From contig CAWBDV010000010.1 of the NCBI GenBank assembly GCA_963787675.1, positions 744,001 through 808,000 of the forward strand: a stretch of 64,000 nt of DNA. The letters are read 5' to 3'. The position numbers and the translations under genes are program-made. Shown piece after piece: positions 1-8,859 of this stretch. Positions within the stretch are counted from its first letter, which is position 1. Each line of letters starts with the position of its first letter. This DNA is from JAJPKK01 sp963787675. Its GTDB lineage: Bacteria > Pseudomonadota > Alphaproteobacteria > Rhizobiales > Xanthobacteraceae. Under the pieces are notes generated by a model that ran no database searches, was not told the DNA's origin, and worked only from the letters and a program-made list of their open reading frames with translations.

Positions 1-1719
1 TGCGCGCGAGGCGAATCCTTCAGCAGGGCAAGCCGCCAAGCCAGAGGATCCATGCCGCGCTTGTAGGCAAGTTCGTCGACGAAAACTTCAGTCGCGAACT
101 TGTTGGCGACGAAGCCGATGCCGCGGAGCGCGATGACCCGGATGCCGGTCTCGATCGGCATGTGTTCCGCGAGCCGATTGGGGATCGCGTAAGTCGGAAT
201 GTCGGCGCCGGGGAGCGAGATTCTGTCCATCTTCTTCCACGGACCGTTGTACTTCACGGGGTCCTGGAAGAGCCCGGTGTTGTCCGTGGCAAAGCGATGA
301 TGCCACGCCACGGGCGCACCCTTTGCATCGAAGCCGGCGCGCAGGACGTGCACCGACAGTGGCCGGAACCGGCCGTTGCGGACGTCGTCCTCGCGCGTCC
401 ACATCACCTTCACCGGCCGCTTCATCTCGTTTGAGAGCAAGACGGCATCGACCACGAACTCCTGGTCGCGGTTGCCGCGACGGCCGAAGCCGCCGCCCAT
501 CAGCATGTCGTTCAGCTTGACCTTGCTGGTCGGGATGCCGAGCGCCTGGGCGGTGGCGTCGACGGCCATCGGCTGGCTCTGGGTGCCGCACCAGATCTCC
601 GCCGAGTCGCCCGCCGGCGATACCGACGCGACGGCATTCAGCGGCTCCATCTGCGCGTGATAGGCGTAGTCGCAGCGGTAGACCTCTTCGATGACGCTCG
701 CGGCCGAATTGAAGGCCGCCGGCGCATCGCCTACCTTTTCCCCGATCTCGACCGGATTAGGGATGGTGCCGCGGGCTACTGCCGTGTGGCCGTCGAATGC
801 GGTGTCGGTGTTGAAGTTCTGCGCCTTGGCCGTGCGCGTCCAAACGACGTCGAGCGCGTCCTTCGCCGCGAAGGCCGCCCATGGCGTTTCTGCCACCACG
901 CCGACGCCAAACGGATACTTGACGATCTTCAGCACGCCCGGAATCGCGCGTGCCTTGGCATCGTCGATCTTCTCGGGGCTGTTGCCCTCGACCGGCGATC
1001 GCAGCATGGCACCGTAAAGCATCCCCGGCAGCTGCACGTCGATCGAATATTTTGCCGTGCCATTGACCTTGGTCGGCAGCTCGACGCGCATCACATCCTT
1101 GCCGATGTAGCGGAACTCGCTTGGCTTCTTGAGATCGTTCGGCCCGATCTCAGGCGCCTTCTCCGGCACCACGGCGAAGCTCGCGATCTCGCCATAGCCG
1201 AGCTTGCGGCCCGATTTGGCGTGAACCACGACGTTCGGCTCGGTCGTGAGTTCGGCCACCGGCACGCCCCAATGGCGCGCAGCATTCTCGATGAGCACGC
1301 GGCGCACCTGCGCGCCGAACTGGCGCACCGATTTGTAATAGCCGGTCACCGTTGCGCTGCCGGCGGTGTACATCGAGTTGTAGAAGCCGGGATTGCCGTA
1401 GGTGGCCTCGATCGGCGGTGCCGGTATCAGGCGTACTTTCTTCCAGTCGGCATCAAGCTCATCGGCGAGGATCAGCGGCACCGAGGTCGTCGATCCCTGG
1501 CCCATTTCCGTCGCCGGCGACATGATGGCGACGGTGCCGTCACTTCCGATCGTGACCCAGGCATTGAAGACGGTCTCCTTGCCGGGAGCGGCAAGGGCGG
1601 CGATCTCATCGAGGCCAAGCGCGATGCCGAACGTCAATCCGGCGGCGCCGACCATCAGCGTACGCCGGCTGAGAACGGCTTGCGATAGCGAACGAGAAGT
1701 CCTGGTGGGTGGTCGTCAT
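1..1719 (-). CDS. Molybdopterin-binding large subunit of a xanthine dehydrogenase-family oxidoreductase (IorB/CoxL type), partial and frameshifted
   Basis: Catalytic molybdenum subunit of a periplasmic-type aldehyde/N-heterocycle hydroxylase, partner of the 2Fe-2S subunit just upstream. The gene runs off the left edge; the last visible residues read KRGMDPLAWRLALLKD, typical of this family's C-terminal region. The start is fixed by a GAAGGAGG ribosome site inside the end of the small-subunit gene, 8 bases before ATG at 1719. From there the frame gives MTTTHQDFS, but the rest of the protein, including a twin-arginine signal (LSRRTLMVGAAGLTFG), lies in another frame. Removing one T of the TT at 1691-1692 joins the two. 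An in-frame ATG at 1655 exists but has no ribosome site. Family assignment is firm; the substrate is unknown. Confidence 0.88.
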
Positions 1720-1722
1720 GGC

Positions 1723-2178
1723 TCAGGCCTCCTTCGCTGCGCGCTGAATGGCCCGAACGATGCGCGGATAGGTGCCGCAGCGACAGATGTTCGTGCTCAT
1801 GTGTTCGACGATTTCGTCGCGGGATGGGTGCGGGTTCTTGGCGAGCAGCGCCGCCGCGCTCATGATCTGCCCGGACTGGCAGTAGCCGCATTGCGGCACG
1901 TTCTCGGCAAGCCAGGCTTTCTGCAGCGGATGGGACGATGTCGGCGACAAGCCTTCGATGGTCGTGACCGAGCGCCCTGCAACCTCCGAGAGCTGCGTCT
2001 GGCAGGAGAACGCACGATTGCCGTCGATGTGGACCATGCAGGCGCCGCACATGCCGGCACCGCACCCGAATTTCGTTCCGGTGAGTTTGACGTGTTCCCG
2101 GATAACCCAGAGCAGCGGCGTCGCCGCAGGTGCATCAACGGTTACCGGGGCACCATTCACTTTGAATGTTACCGCCAT
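1723..2178 (-). CDS. 2Fe-2S small subunit of a molybdenum hydroxylase (IorA/CoxS type)
   Basis: Electron-transfer subunit of 151 residues, the usual size for isoquinoline 1-oxidoreductase alpha-type subunits. The N-terminal plant-ferredoxin-like domain carries Cys39, Cys44, Cys47 and Cys59. The C-terminal helical domain carries Cys97 and Cys100 (CGYCQSG) and Cys132 and Cys134 (CRC), so both [2Fe-2S] clusters should form. It passes electrons from the molybdenum site of the large subunit, whose ATG lies 3 bases past this stop, so the two are probably translationally coupled. No FAD subunit is visible, which fits the two-subunit IorAB class that donates electrons to an external cytochrome or other carrier (family knowledge). 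Substrate not determinable. Confidence 0.93.
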   Translation of the reverse strand: MAVTFKVNGAPVTVDAPAATPLLWVIREHVKLTGTKFGCGAGMCGACMVHIDGNRAFSCQTQLSEVAGRSVTTIEGLSPTSSHPLQKAWLAENVPQCGYCQSGQIMSAAALLAKNPHPSRDEIVEHMSTNICRCGTYPRIVRAIQRAAKEA

Positions 2179-2357
2179 CGTTGTCCTCCTGAAGAGTCTG
2201 TTCGTACTGCTTGTTTACTGCCTTAAAATCACGCGGTGAATGGACCGAACAATTCGTGAAGGCTAACAGATCGGTCTCCGGCGCGACAGGCCACAAGCAC
2301 CGTTACCAACGCCGTTTGCTCCTCCGCTGAACACCGTCGCGCCATTCCACTCTCGCC

Positions 2358-2888
2358 TCATTTGCCGATCGTGTATTCGATCTCGTCGCGGGTTTCGTTG
2401 AAGCCCGTCTTGCGATCGATGTCGGCGTGGACACGGATGGTCCCCTGCATGGTGGCGAGCCTGCCAGTGCCGCCGGTGATCGTGCCCGCATCATCGGCGG
2501 TGACTTTGCCGGTGCCGTCGCTCAGCACGACCCCGGACGAGCGGGTGAAAAATTTGTCGCCATTCTCCACGACGTACACGCCATACTGCGTGACCGAGCC
2601 GTTGCCGTCGACGATATCGACGAGTCCGCGCTCCCACATTTCGACGAGCTTGAGGTCGTTGATGACCGGCGGGTTGGTCGGATAGGTGCGGTGGATCTCG
2701 AAAGCCCGCACGAAGTGATTGGGCAGGTTGCCAACTTCGAGATTGAGCTGCTGGGTGTATTTGGTGTTCTCGGTCGTGGCCTTGAACGACACCTTCTGCT
2801 TCTGCTGAGCGAGCACACCGGACGTAGGCACTGCAAGCGCCACGCTCGCGAACGCAATCAACCACAATGTGCTTGAAGCACGTACCAT
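2358..2888 (-). CDS. Exported hypothetical protein, possible beta-barrel fold
   Basis: A 176-residue protein with a clear signal peptide (hydrophobic core at about residues 8-22, cleavage near AQQ at 27-29). The mature part is rich in alternating polar and hydrophobic strands and contains a glycine-rich stretch near the C-terminus (GTITGGTGRLATMQGTIR) recalling the GGTG motif of allene-oxide-cyclase/dirigent-like barrels; this similarity is by eye only. No catalytic motif is recognisable. It stands between the molybdenum hydroxylase genes and tctA, all on the minus strand, with 69 bases between its stop and the divergently numbered neighbours' boundary on the upstream side. Function unknown. 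Confidence 0.75.
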   Translation of the reverse strand: MVRASSTLWLIAFASVALAVPTSGVLAQQKQKVSFKATTENTKYTQQLNLEVGNLPNHFVRAFEIHRTYPTNPPVINDLKLVEMWERGLVDIVDGNGSVTQYGVYVVENGDKFFTRSSGVVLSDGTGKVTADDAGTITGGTGRLATMQGTIRVHADIDRKTGFNETRDEIEYTIGK

Positions 2889-2971
2889 AACGCGTTTCCT
2901 CCCGTTTTCTTGCAGGGGGAAGCTACGCTGATTGATGCCTCGGTGAAAGGGCTGTTCGCTTTAGCGAGAGG

Positions 2972-4471
2972 CTACTCCGTCATCACCTCCTCGCGTTTCT
3001 GACGCAGCGCCGGCGCGGCGACGATGGCGAGGAGCACAACTGCGCCGAGCAAGAAGCTCGCCGAGAGCGGGCGCGTCACCAGCACGGTCGCGTCGCCCTG
3101 CGCGATCATGAGGGCGCGTCGCAAGTTCTCTTCCATCATCGGGCCGAGGATGAAGCCGAGGATCATCGGCGCCGGCTCGCAGTCGAGCTTGATAAAGAGG
3201 TAGGCCAGCGCCGTCAGCGCCGCGAGCGCATAGACATCGAAGACCTTGTTGCTGACGGTGTAGGCGCCAATGCAGCAGAACACGTAGATCGACGGAAACA
3301 GCAGCCGATAAGGGAGCTTCAGCAGGCGAATCCACACGCCGACAAGCGGCAGGTTCAGCACCAGCAGCATCAGGTTGCCAAGCCACATGCTGGCGATGAG
3401 ACCCCAGAACAATTCCGGCTTGTCGGTCATCACCTGCGGGCCCGGCGCGATGCCCTGGATCATCATCGCGCCGATCATCAGCGCCATGGTGGGATTGGAG
3501 GGAATGCCGAGGGTCAGCATCGGGATGAACGAGGTCTGCGCGCCGGCATTGTTGGCGCTTTCGGGCGCGGCGACGCCACGAATGTCGCCTTCGCCGAACA
3601 TGCGCGGCGGCTTCGCCACCTTCTTCTCCAGCATGTAGGCGGCGAAGGAGGCAAGCAGCGCGCCGCCGCCCGGCAAGATGCCGAGGATCGAGCCGAGCGC
3701 GGTACCGCGCATGATCGACCAGAAGCTCGTACGCAGGTCGTCCAAGCTCGGCAGTACGCGCCCGATGCTCGACGCGAACACCCCTTTCTGCTCGGGGTTT
3801 TCGAGATTGAGGATGACGTCGGTCATCCCGAAGAACGCCATGGCGAGCGCGACAAACTCGATGCCCTCCGCAAGCTCGGGCATGCCGAAGGCGAAACGAA
3901 TGGTCCCCGAATTGACGTCGGTACCGACGAGGCCGAGCAGGATGCCGACGCACACCATGCCGAGCGCCTTGATGAGCGAGCCGCGGGCAAGCACGATTGC
4001 GGCGACAAGGCCGAACACCATCAGCGAGAAATATTCCGCTGGGCTGAACTTCAGCGCGACTTCGGCAAGCGGCGGCGCAAACAGCGCAATCACCACGGTG
4101 GCGACGCAACCGGCGAAGAATGAACCGATCGCGGCGATTCCGAGCGCTGGCCCGGCGCGTCCTTTGCGCGCCATCTGGTGGCCGTCGAGCGTCGTCACGA
4201 CGGAAGACGATTCGCCCGGAATATTGACGAGAATCGCGGTGGTCGAGCCGCCATATTGGGCGCCGTAGTAGATGCCGGCCAGCATGATCAGCGCCGGAGC
4301 GGCGCCGACCTTGAAGGTGAAGGGCAGCAGCATGGCGACTGTCGCCACCGGGCCGATGCCCGGCAGCACGCCGACCAGCGTTCCGAGCAGGCAGCCGATG
4401 AAGCAGTAGAGGATGTTCTGCCACCCGGCGGCGACGCTCAGTCCGAACCACAGGTTATGCAGCGTATCCAT
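2972..4471 (-). CDS. tctA: Tripartite tricarboxylate transporter large permease TctA
   Basis: Large membrane subunit of a secondary transporter that takes up carboxylates or related small acids delivered by a periplasmic Bug protein. It has 499 residues, the normal family length, with about a dozen hydrophobic segments. Family signatures include LVGVLPGIGPVATVA near residue 33 and YYGAQYGGSTTAIL-NIPGE near residue 68, and the mirrored second half has LGIPSNPTMAL. It follows tctB by 6 bases and should be co-transcribed with tctB and tctC. The specific substrate cannot be read from sequence; the neighbouring hydantoin and aromatic-acid-type genes are only weak hints. Confidence 0.95.
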   Translation of the reverse strand: MDTLHNLWFGLSVAAGWQNILYCFIGCLLGTLVGVLPGIGPVATVAMLLPFTFKVGAAPALIMLAGIYYGAQYGGSTTAILVNIPGESSSVVTTLDGHQMARKGRAGPALGIAAIGSFFAGCVATVVIALFAPPLAEVALKFSPAEYFSLMVFGLVAAIVLARGSLIKALGMVCVGILLGLVGTDVNSGTIRFAFGMPELAEGIEFVALAMAFFGMTDVILNLENPEQKGVFASSIGRVLPSLDDLRTSFWSIMRGTALGSILGILPGGGALLASFAAYMLEKKVAKPPRMFGEGDIRGVAAPESANNAGAQTSFIPMLTLGIPSNPTMALMIGAMMIQGIAPGPQVMTDKPELFWGLIASMWLGNLMLLVLNLPLVGVWIRLLKLPYRLLFPSIYVFCCIGAYTVSNKVFDVYALAALTALAYLFIKLDCEPAPMILGFILGPMMEENLRRALMIAQGDATVLVTRPLSASFLLGAVVLLAIVAAPALRQKREEVMTE

Positions 4472-4477
4472 GCCGTC

Positions 4478-4924
4478 CTACCACTGCGGCCAGACTTGAA
4501 GCGGCAGGCCAAGCACCCAGGCGAACGCGGCGATGGAAAAGAAGACGAGGATGAGGGCGAGCACGATTGTCTCGCGGATCCGCACCTCGCGCTCGGCGAA
4601 CGCGCTGACGATGACGAGAACCGCGATCGCAGCGGCCAGGCCTAAGTAATCAAGGGTCACACCGAACAACACGATGGCGATAAGCGTCACGGCCAACGGG
4701 CGGGGCCGGAAGCGATCGATCGGCGGTCCCTCAAGCGCGACCGCTCGAACCGTCAGGATCGCGCCGAGGCCGGTCAGGATCGCGCCGACCAGAATGGGAA
4801 AATAGCCGGGTCCCATGCGGTGGGCCTCGCCAAACCGGTACTGGCTCGCGAGCCCCATGAAGACGACGGCGAAAGCGATGAACAGCAGCCCCGCCCAAAA
4901 ATCCCGCGGCGATCGAATGCGCAT
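4478..4924 (-). CDS. tctB: Tripartite tricarboxylate transporter small permease TctB
   Basis: Small membrane subunit of the TctABC system, 148 residues with four hydrophobic segments (around residues 8-27, 40-60, 77-110 and 118-140), matching the family pattern. The early motif FWAGLLFIAFAVVF and the following G-x-x-x-x-MGPGYFP segment are typical of TctB. It ends 6 bases before tctA. About 270 bases with a GC-rich palindromic repeat separate it from tctC upstream, so the three genes may still form one transcript with the hairpin adjusting the ratio of binding protein to permease (inference). Confidence 0.93.
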   Translation of the reverse strand: MRIRSPRDFWAGLLFIAFAVVFMGLASQYRFGEAHRMGPGYFPILVGAILTGLGAILTVRAVALEGPPIDRFRPRPLAVTLIAIVLFGVTLDYLGLAAAIAVLVIVSAFAEREVRIRETIVLALILVFFSIAAFAWVLGLPLQVWPQW

Positions 4925-4974
4925 CGGTTAATGCGCCTCGATGGTTGGACAATTGCGCGGAGGGGCACACAACT

Positions 4975-5124
4975 CACCTCCCCCTGGAGGGGGGAGGTCG
5001 GCCGCGTCAGCGGCCGGGTGGGGGTGACAGCACTGCGAGATACTCGGCCCTGGAATTGCTGCACCGCTGTCACCCCACCCCGGACCGCCTTCAGCGGTCC
5101 GACCCTCCCCCTTCAGGGGAGGGT
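4975..5124. repeat. GC-rich intergenic palindromic element, copy 1
   Basis: A compound inverted repeat between tctC and tctB. The left arm begins CACCTCCCCCTGGAGGGG and contains a nested GGCCGCGTCAGCGGCC hairpin. The right arm ends CCTTCAGGGGAGGGTG and contains a nested GGACCGCCTTCAGCGGTCC hairpin. A near copy lies at 7718-7864. Both copies sit directly downstream of a Bug-type binding-protein gene. Such modular palindromes are common between genes in Hyphomicrobiales genomes. Confidence 0.75.
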
Positions 5125-5193
5125 GATTCTGCGATAGCCCTTCAATCCCGTGAGTGTGGACACCCCAAGTGCCGCTGGTATCTGCCACCGCCA

Positions 5194-6159
5194 TCACTCC
5201 GGCTGCATGTTGGCCTTCTGTGCGATCGTCCTGAATTCGGCAGTCTCACGCTTGATGCGCGCGTCGAATTCTGCGCCGGTCGAGGGGATGGTGGTGGCGC
5301 CGCCGACCGCGAATCGATCCTTCACGTCCGGCATGTCGAGGATTTTGACGACTTCGGCCTGAATTCTGTCGACGATCGCCGGCGGCGTTGCCTTGGGTGC
5401 GAGAAGTCCCGTCCAGTTCGTGGCGGCGACCTCGGGCACGCCGCTCTCCTGCAGCGTCGGCCATTCCGGGTTGAGGGCCGAACGCATGGCCGTCGTGATG
5501 GCCAATACGCGGATGCGGTGGCTCTTCACGTGCGGCATGACGGACGACACTGCGAGGACGCCGGCCGGCAGATCGCCGCCCGCGAGAGAGGCTGCTGCCG
5601 GCGCACCGCCCTTGTAGGGAATGTGCTGGAACTTCGATCCGATTTCGAGCCCGATCCATTCCATGATGAGCTGATTGACGCTGCCGTTGCCGGGGGTCGC
5701 GACCGCGATCTTGCCGGGCCGCGCTTTGGCGTCGGCGATGACGTCCATCATGCTGCGATAGGGCGCACCGGCATAAACCGCAAACACGCATGGCGTGTCC
5801 GTCAGTGTGGTGACCGGCACGAGATCGCGCGCGACGTCGTACGGGAGGTCCTTGAAGATCACCGGATTGATCGTGAGGTCGCCGAGCGTCGCCACCAGAA
5901 AGGTGTAACCGTCGGCCGCAGCCTTGGTGACGGCAGTGACGCCGATGAAGCCGTTGCCGCCGGGCCGGTTCTCGACAAGGACCTGCTGGCCCAGTACCTC
6001 GGACAGCTTCTGCCCGACCACCCGCGCCGCGATATCCGCGACGCCGCCCGGCGCATAGGGGATCACGAATTGGATCGGCTTCGTCGGATAGTTCTGCGCC
6101 GCCGCGGGTGCGATGGCAGTCAGTATCCCTGCCGCAACGAGGCCGAGCATTCGTTTCAT
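5194..6159 (-). CDS. tctC: Bug-family periplasmic substrate-binding protein TctC
   Basis: Periplasmic receptor of the tripartite tricarboxylate transporter encoded just downstream. The ATG at 6159 is preferred because it is preceded by GGAGAAG and begins a clean signal peptide (MKRMLGLVAAGILTAIAPAAAQ); upstream in-frame ATGs lack this. The protein then has 321 residues, the usual Bug size. Family motifs are present: YPTKPIQFVIPYAPGG with the G-G loop of lobe 1, the VENRPGGNGFIG segment, and PYKGGAPA near the hinge. It shares strand and order with tctB and tctA, so it is the likely cognate receptor of that permease, although Bug proteins are often exchanged between systems. Confidence 0.93.
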   Translation of the reverse strand: MKRMLGLVAAGILTAIAPAAAQNYPTKPIQFVIPYAPGGVADIAARVVGQKLSEVLGQQVLVENRPGGNGFIGVTAVTKAAADGYTFLVATLGDLTINPVIFKDLPYDVARDLVPVTTLTDTPCVFAVYAGAPYRSMMDVIADAKARPGKIAVATPGNGSVNQLIMEWIGLEIGSKFQHIPYKGGAPAAASLAGGDLPAGVLAVSSVMPHVKSHRIRVLAITTAMRSALNPEWPTLQESGVPEVAATNWTGLLAPKATPPAIVDRIQAEVVKILDMPDVKDRFAVGGATTIPSTGAEFDARIKRETAEFRTIAQKANMQPE

Positions 6160-6302
6160 CTCACTTCTCCTACGTCGCACTCGTTCATGGTGGAGACTGA
6201 ATCCGCAGCGGACGACCGCGGACCCCGTTCGGCACCCTCTCCGATAGCGGGCTTCGCGCAGCCTGTCATCGGGAGAGCAAGGGCTGCTCGATCGAAATTG
6301 TT

Positions 6303-7550
6303 CTACGCCGTTTCGCGGACGGAGATCGATCCGGGGCGGATGGCGTGGCGAGACCACCCGAGCGTCAACACAGTAAGGGCGCTCCCCAGGCCGACGACGA
6401 CAAATACCGCGACCGGACTGCCGCGATCCATGAGGGCGCCATAGACGAACGGCGCGAGGATGCCGGCAAGATTGAAGGCAGAGGTGACGAAGCCGAACAC
6501 CTTGCCGAACTCGCCGGGCGGGGTCACCTCGCGCACCAGCATGTCCCGCGACGGGTAGATGATGCCGGAGGCGAAGCCGATAATGCTCACCATAGCCGCG
6601 AGCGCGGCGGCGGGAAGATCAATCAGGCCGATCGCCACCGCGCCGATGGCGAAGATGATCATGCCGGTGGCCGCGAGCAGCGCATGCCGCCGCAGGCGAT
6701 CCACATAAGCGCCGGCCGCAATCACGCCGCCGGCCGTCATTAGCAGGAACAGGGTGAGCGTGGTGTTGGCGAGCTCCAATGAAGTACCGTGCAATGCCTG
6801 GAGCGCCGCGACCAGATAGTTGGTGACGCCATAGCTTGAGAACGCGACGAGCAGGAAGAATACGAAATTGAGGAGGATCGGCGTCGACAGGAGGAGCCGG
6901 AGACCCGTGTGACGCGGCGCTTGCGGTTTTGCCGTGACCGGAACCACAGGCTCGTGATCCTCGGCTTGCTCGCGTTCGAACAGCAAGACGATAATGGCGA
7001 TCCAGGAGAGCGCCATCATTCCGATGAAGGCGCCGCGCCAGCCAAAGTTCGCATAGAACGCAAACGTCGCCGCCGGCCCCGCCGCCATTCCCATCATTCC
7101 GGCGAAGGTGTGAAACGAGAAGGCGAAGCCGATGTTGCTATGGCTGACCCGCTTCGACAGAAAAGCATAATCGCCTGGGTGGAACGCCGTGTTGCCGATC
7201 CCCGCGAGCGCGTGCATGGCGACGAAGATATAAAACGATGGCACGAACCCGATGGTGGTGAAGGCGATCGCCTCGATGAGGAGGCCGCCGATCAGCACCA
7301 CGCGGGCGCCGATGCGATCGACCAGAAAGCCGACCGGGATCTGAAGGACGCCCGACACGATGTTGAATGCGACGAGCGCGAGACCAAGCTCGGTGTAGCT
7401 GACGCCGAGATCCTCGCGGATGACGGCAAACAGTGCCGGCAGGACCATCAGGTTGAAGTGGCTGATGAAGTGCACGAAGCTGATGACGCCGATCACGCGC
7501 ACGTCGGCCGCGCTCATTTTTGCCAGGGCAGGCCGGGAGAGAAGGCTCAT
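6303..7550 (-). CDS. MFS transporter
   Basis: A 415-residue major facilitator permease with about 12 hydrophobic segments and a central cytoplasmic loop rich in charged residues and proline near residues 200-220 (REQAEDHEPVVPVTAKPQ). The loop between helices 2 and 3 reads GFLVDRIGARVVLIGG, matching the MFS signature. It lies between tctC and a second Bug gene on the same strand. A second uptake route, or an exporter for a product of the neighbouring catabolic genes, is plausible, but the substrate is unknown. Confidence 0.9.
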   Translation of the reverse strand: MSLLSRPALAKMSAADVRVIGVISFVHFISHFNLMVLPALFAVIREDLGVSYTELGLALVAFNIVSGVLQIPVGFLVDRIGARVVLIGGLLIEAIAFTTIGFVPSFYIFVAMHALAGIGNTAFHPGDYAFLSKRVSHSNIGFAFSFHTFAGMMGMAAGPAATFAFYANFGWRGAFIGMMALSWIAIIVLLFEREQAEDHEPVVPVTAKPQAPRHTGLRLLLSTPILLNFVFFLLVAFSSYGVTNYLVAALQALHGTSLELANTTLTLFLLMTAGGVIAAGAYVDRLRRHALLAATGMIIFAIGAVAIGLIDLPAAALAAMVSIIGFASGIIYPSRDMLVREVTPPGEFGKVFGFVTSAFNLAGILAPFVYGALMDRGSPVAVFVVVGLGSALTVLTLGWSRHAIRPGSISVRETA

Positions 7551-7717
7551 TTGGAGCGCGATCGGGTTCGTGGGATTGCGTTTCGGATCAAGCGGATGAA
7601 AACGATTCCGGTCGTACTGGGTGAAGCCGGAGGGGGCCGGAAACTCGCATATTCGCCGCCTCCACTAAAGCTGTGTTCGCGCGGCGCCGCATCCCACCCC
7701 GCGCATGGCTTGCTGTT

Positions 7718-7864
7718 CACCTCCCCTGGAGGGGGGAGGTCGGCCGCGAAGCGGACGGGAGGGGGTGGCAGCGGCTCAGCAAATGAGGTGCCGCATTTGC
7801 TGCACCGCTGTCACCCCACCCCGCACCGCCTTGGCGGTGCGACCCTCCCCCCCAGGGGAGGGTG
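7718..7864. repeat. GC-rich intergenic palindromic element, copy 2
   Basis: Near copy of the element at 4975-5124. It begins CACCTCCCCTGGAGGGGG, shares GAGGTCGGCCGCG, the GCTGCACCGCTGTCACC core and the GACCCTCCCCCC right arm, and ends AGGGGAGGGTG. The right end abuts the stop codon of the binding-protein gene at 7866, so on the minus strand the hairpin would form immediately after translation ends and could act as a 3' stabiliser or partial terminator. Confidence 0.75.
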
Positions 7865-7865
7865 C

Positions 7866-8852
7866 TTACTGTGGCGTAAGCCCCGCGGCCTTGACGATCC
7901 GGCCAGCGCGGACGCGATCCTCCTTCAGATAACGTGCGAAAGCCTCGGGCGGATCGAATACCGGCTCTAAGCCGACCTCGACGAGGCGCTTGCGACGGAA
8001 CTCGGGCTCGCCGCCGATGGCTAAGACCTGCTCGTAGATGCGTGTGACGATGGACTGCGGGGTGCCCGGCGGTGCAACCAGCCCGAAATAGGTCCGCGTC
8101 AAATCGGCGGTGTAGCCAAGTTCGCGCAGCGTCGGCACCTCCGGCAGAAGCGGCGAGCGCGTATCGCCATCGACCGCGATCGGCCGCACGGCGCCGGATG
8201 CGAGATGCGGCAGCCAGTTGCCGATGCCGAAGAATGCGACCGGCGTCGAGCCCGTCAGCATGCCGGTAACCGAATCGCCGCCCCCCTTGAACGGCACCCG
8301 CACGAGATCGGCGCCGGTCTTCTCGCGCCACCAGTCCATAAAGACCGCGAGCGGCTCGGACGGCACGGTGTAGCTCAGTGTCCCGGGCTTCGCCTTCGAC
8401 AGCGCCGCCAGTTCATCAAGAGTTTTGACGCCGAGCGCGGTGTTCACGACAAGGAGCTGGGTGTTAAAAAATGGATTGGTGATCGGCACGAAGCTGTCCG
8501 GATCATAGGGCAGTTTCTTGAACAGGAACCGGTTGTAGGTGAGGGTCGTGTTCGGCAGGTTGCAGATCGTGCTGCCGTCGCCGGGCGCCTCCGCACAGGC
8601 GCGCCCGCCGATGATCATGCTGCCGCCGGTGCGGTTTTCCACCACCACGGGCCGCCCGTAGCGACGATGATATTCGTCGCCGACGACGCGCATGAACACG
8701 TCGCTGGTGCCGCCCACACCGGTCGCGACAATGATGCGAAGCGGCCGTCCGGATGGAAGCTCCTGCGCGTCAGCGGGCGCCGCCGTGAGCGCAATCGCCG
8801 CGGCGATGCCGGCGATCGCCATGCGGGACACCACTGGCGCGAGGAGCGTCAT
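7866..8852 (-). CDS. Bug-family substrate-binding protein (second copy)
   Basis: Periplasmic solute receptor of 328 residues with a signal peptide (residues 1 to about 29, ending PADAQ) and Bug signatures: RPLRIIVATGVGGTSDVFMRVV in lobe 1 with the diagnostic loop, VVENRTGG, and VPFKGGGDSVTGML at the hinge. It has its own start 6 bases beyond the stop of the amidohydrolase gene upstream, so the two are almost certainly cotranscribed. No second TctAB pair is visible; it probably uses the TctAB at 2972-4924 or acts as an orphan sensor-type receptor. Confidence 0.92.
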   Translation of the reverse strand: MTLLAPVVSRMAIAGIAAAIALTAAPADAQELPSGRPLRIIVATGVGGTSDVFMRVVGDEYHRRYGRPVVVENRTGGSMIIGGRACAEAPGDGSTICNLPNTTLTYNRFLFKKLPYDPDSFVPITNPFFNTQLLVVNTALGVKTLDELAALSKAKPGTLSYTVPSEPLAVFMDWWREKTGADLVRVPFKGGGDSVTGMLTGSTPVAFFGIGNWLPHLASGAVRPIAVDGDTRSPLLPEVPTLRELGYTADLTRTYFGLVAPPGTPQSIVTRIYEQVLAIGGEPEFRRKRLVEVGLEPVFDPPEAFARYLKEDRVRAGRIVKAAGLTPQ

Positions 8853-8859
8853 CAGAACC

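Noticed and set aside
657..1688. Long open frame (343 codons) on the plus strand
   Set aside because: It is antisense to the molybdenum hydroxylase gene and its composition (Arg, His, Asp, Gly-rich) is typical of a mirror frame in GC-rich DNA.
4975..5124. GC-rich repeats as a CRISPR array
   Set aside because: They are inverted, not direct, and there is no regular spacer pattern or cas gene.
4945..6444. Plus-strand open frame of 499 codons
   Set aside because: Antisense to tctC and runs through the palindromic element; no recognisable protein features.
6909..7970. Plus-strand open frame of 353 codons
   Set aside because: Antisense to the MFS gene with charged mirror-frame composition.
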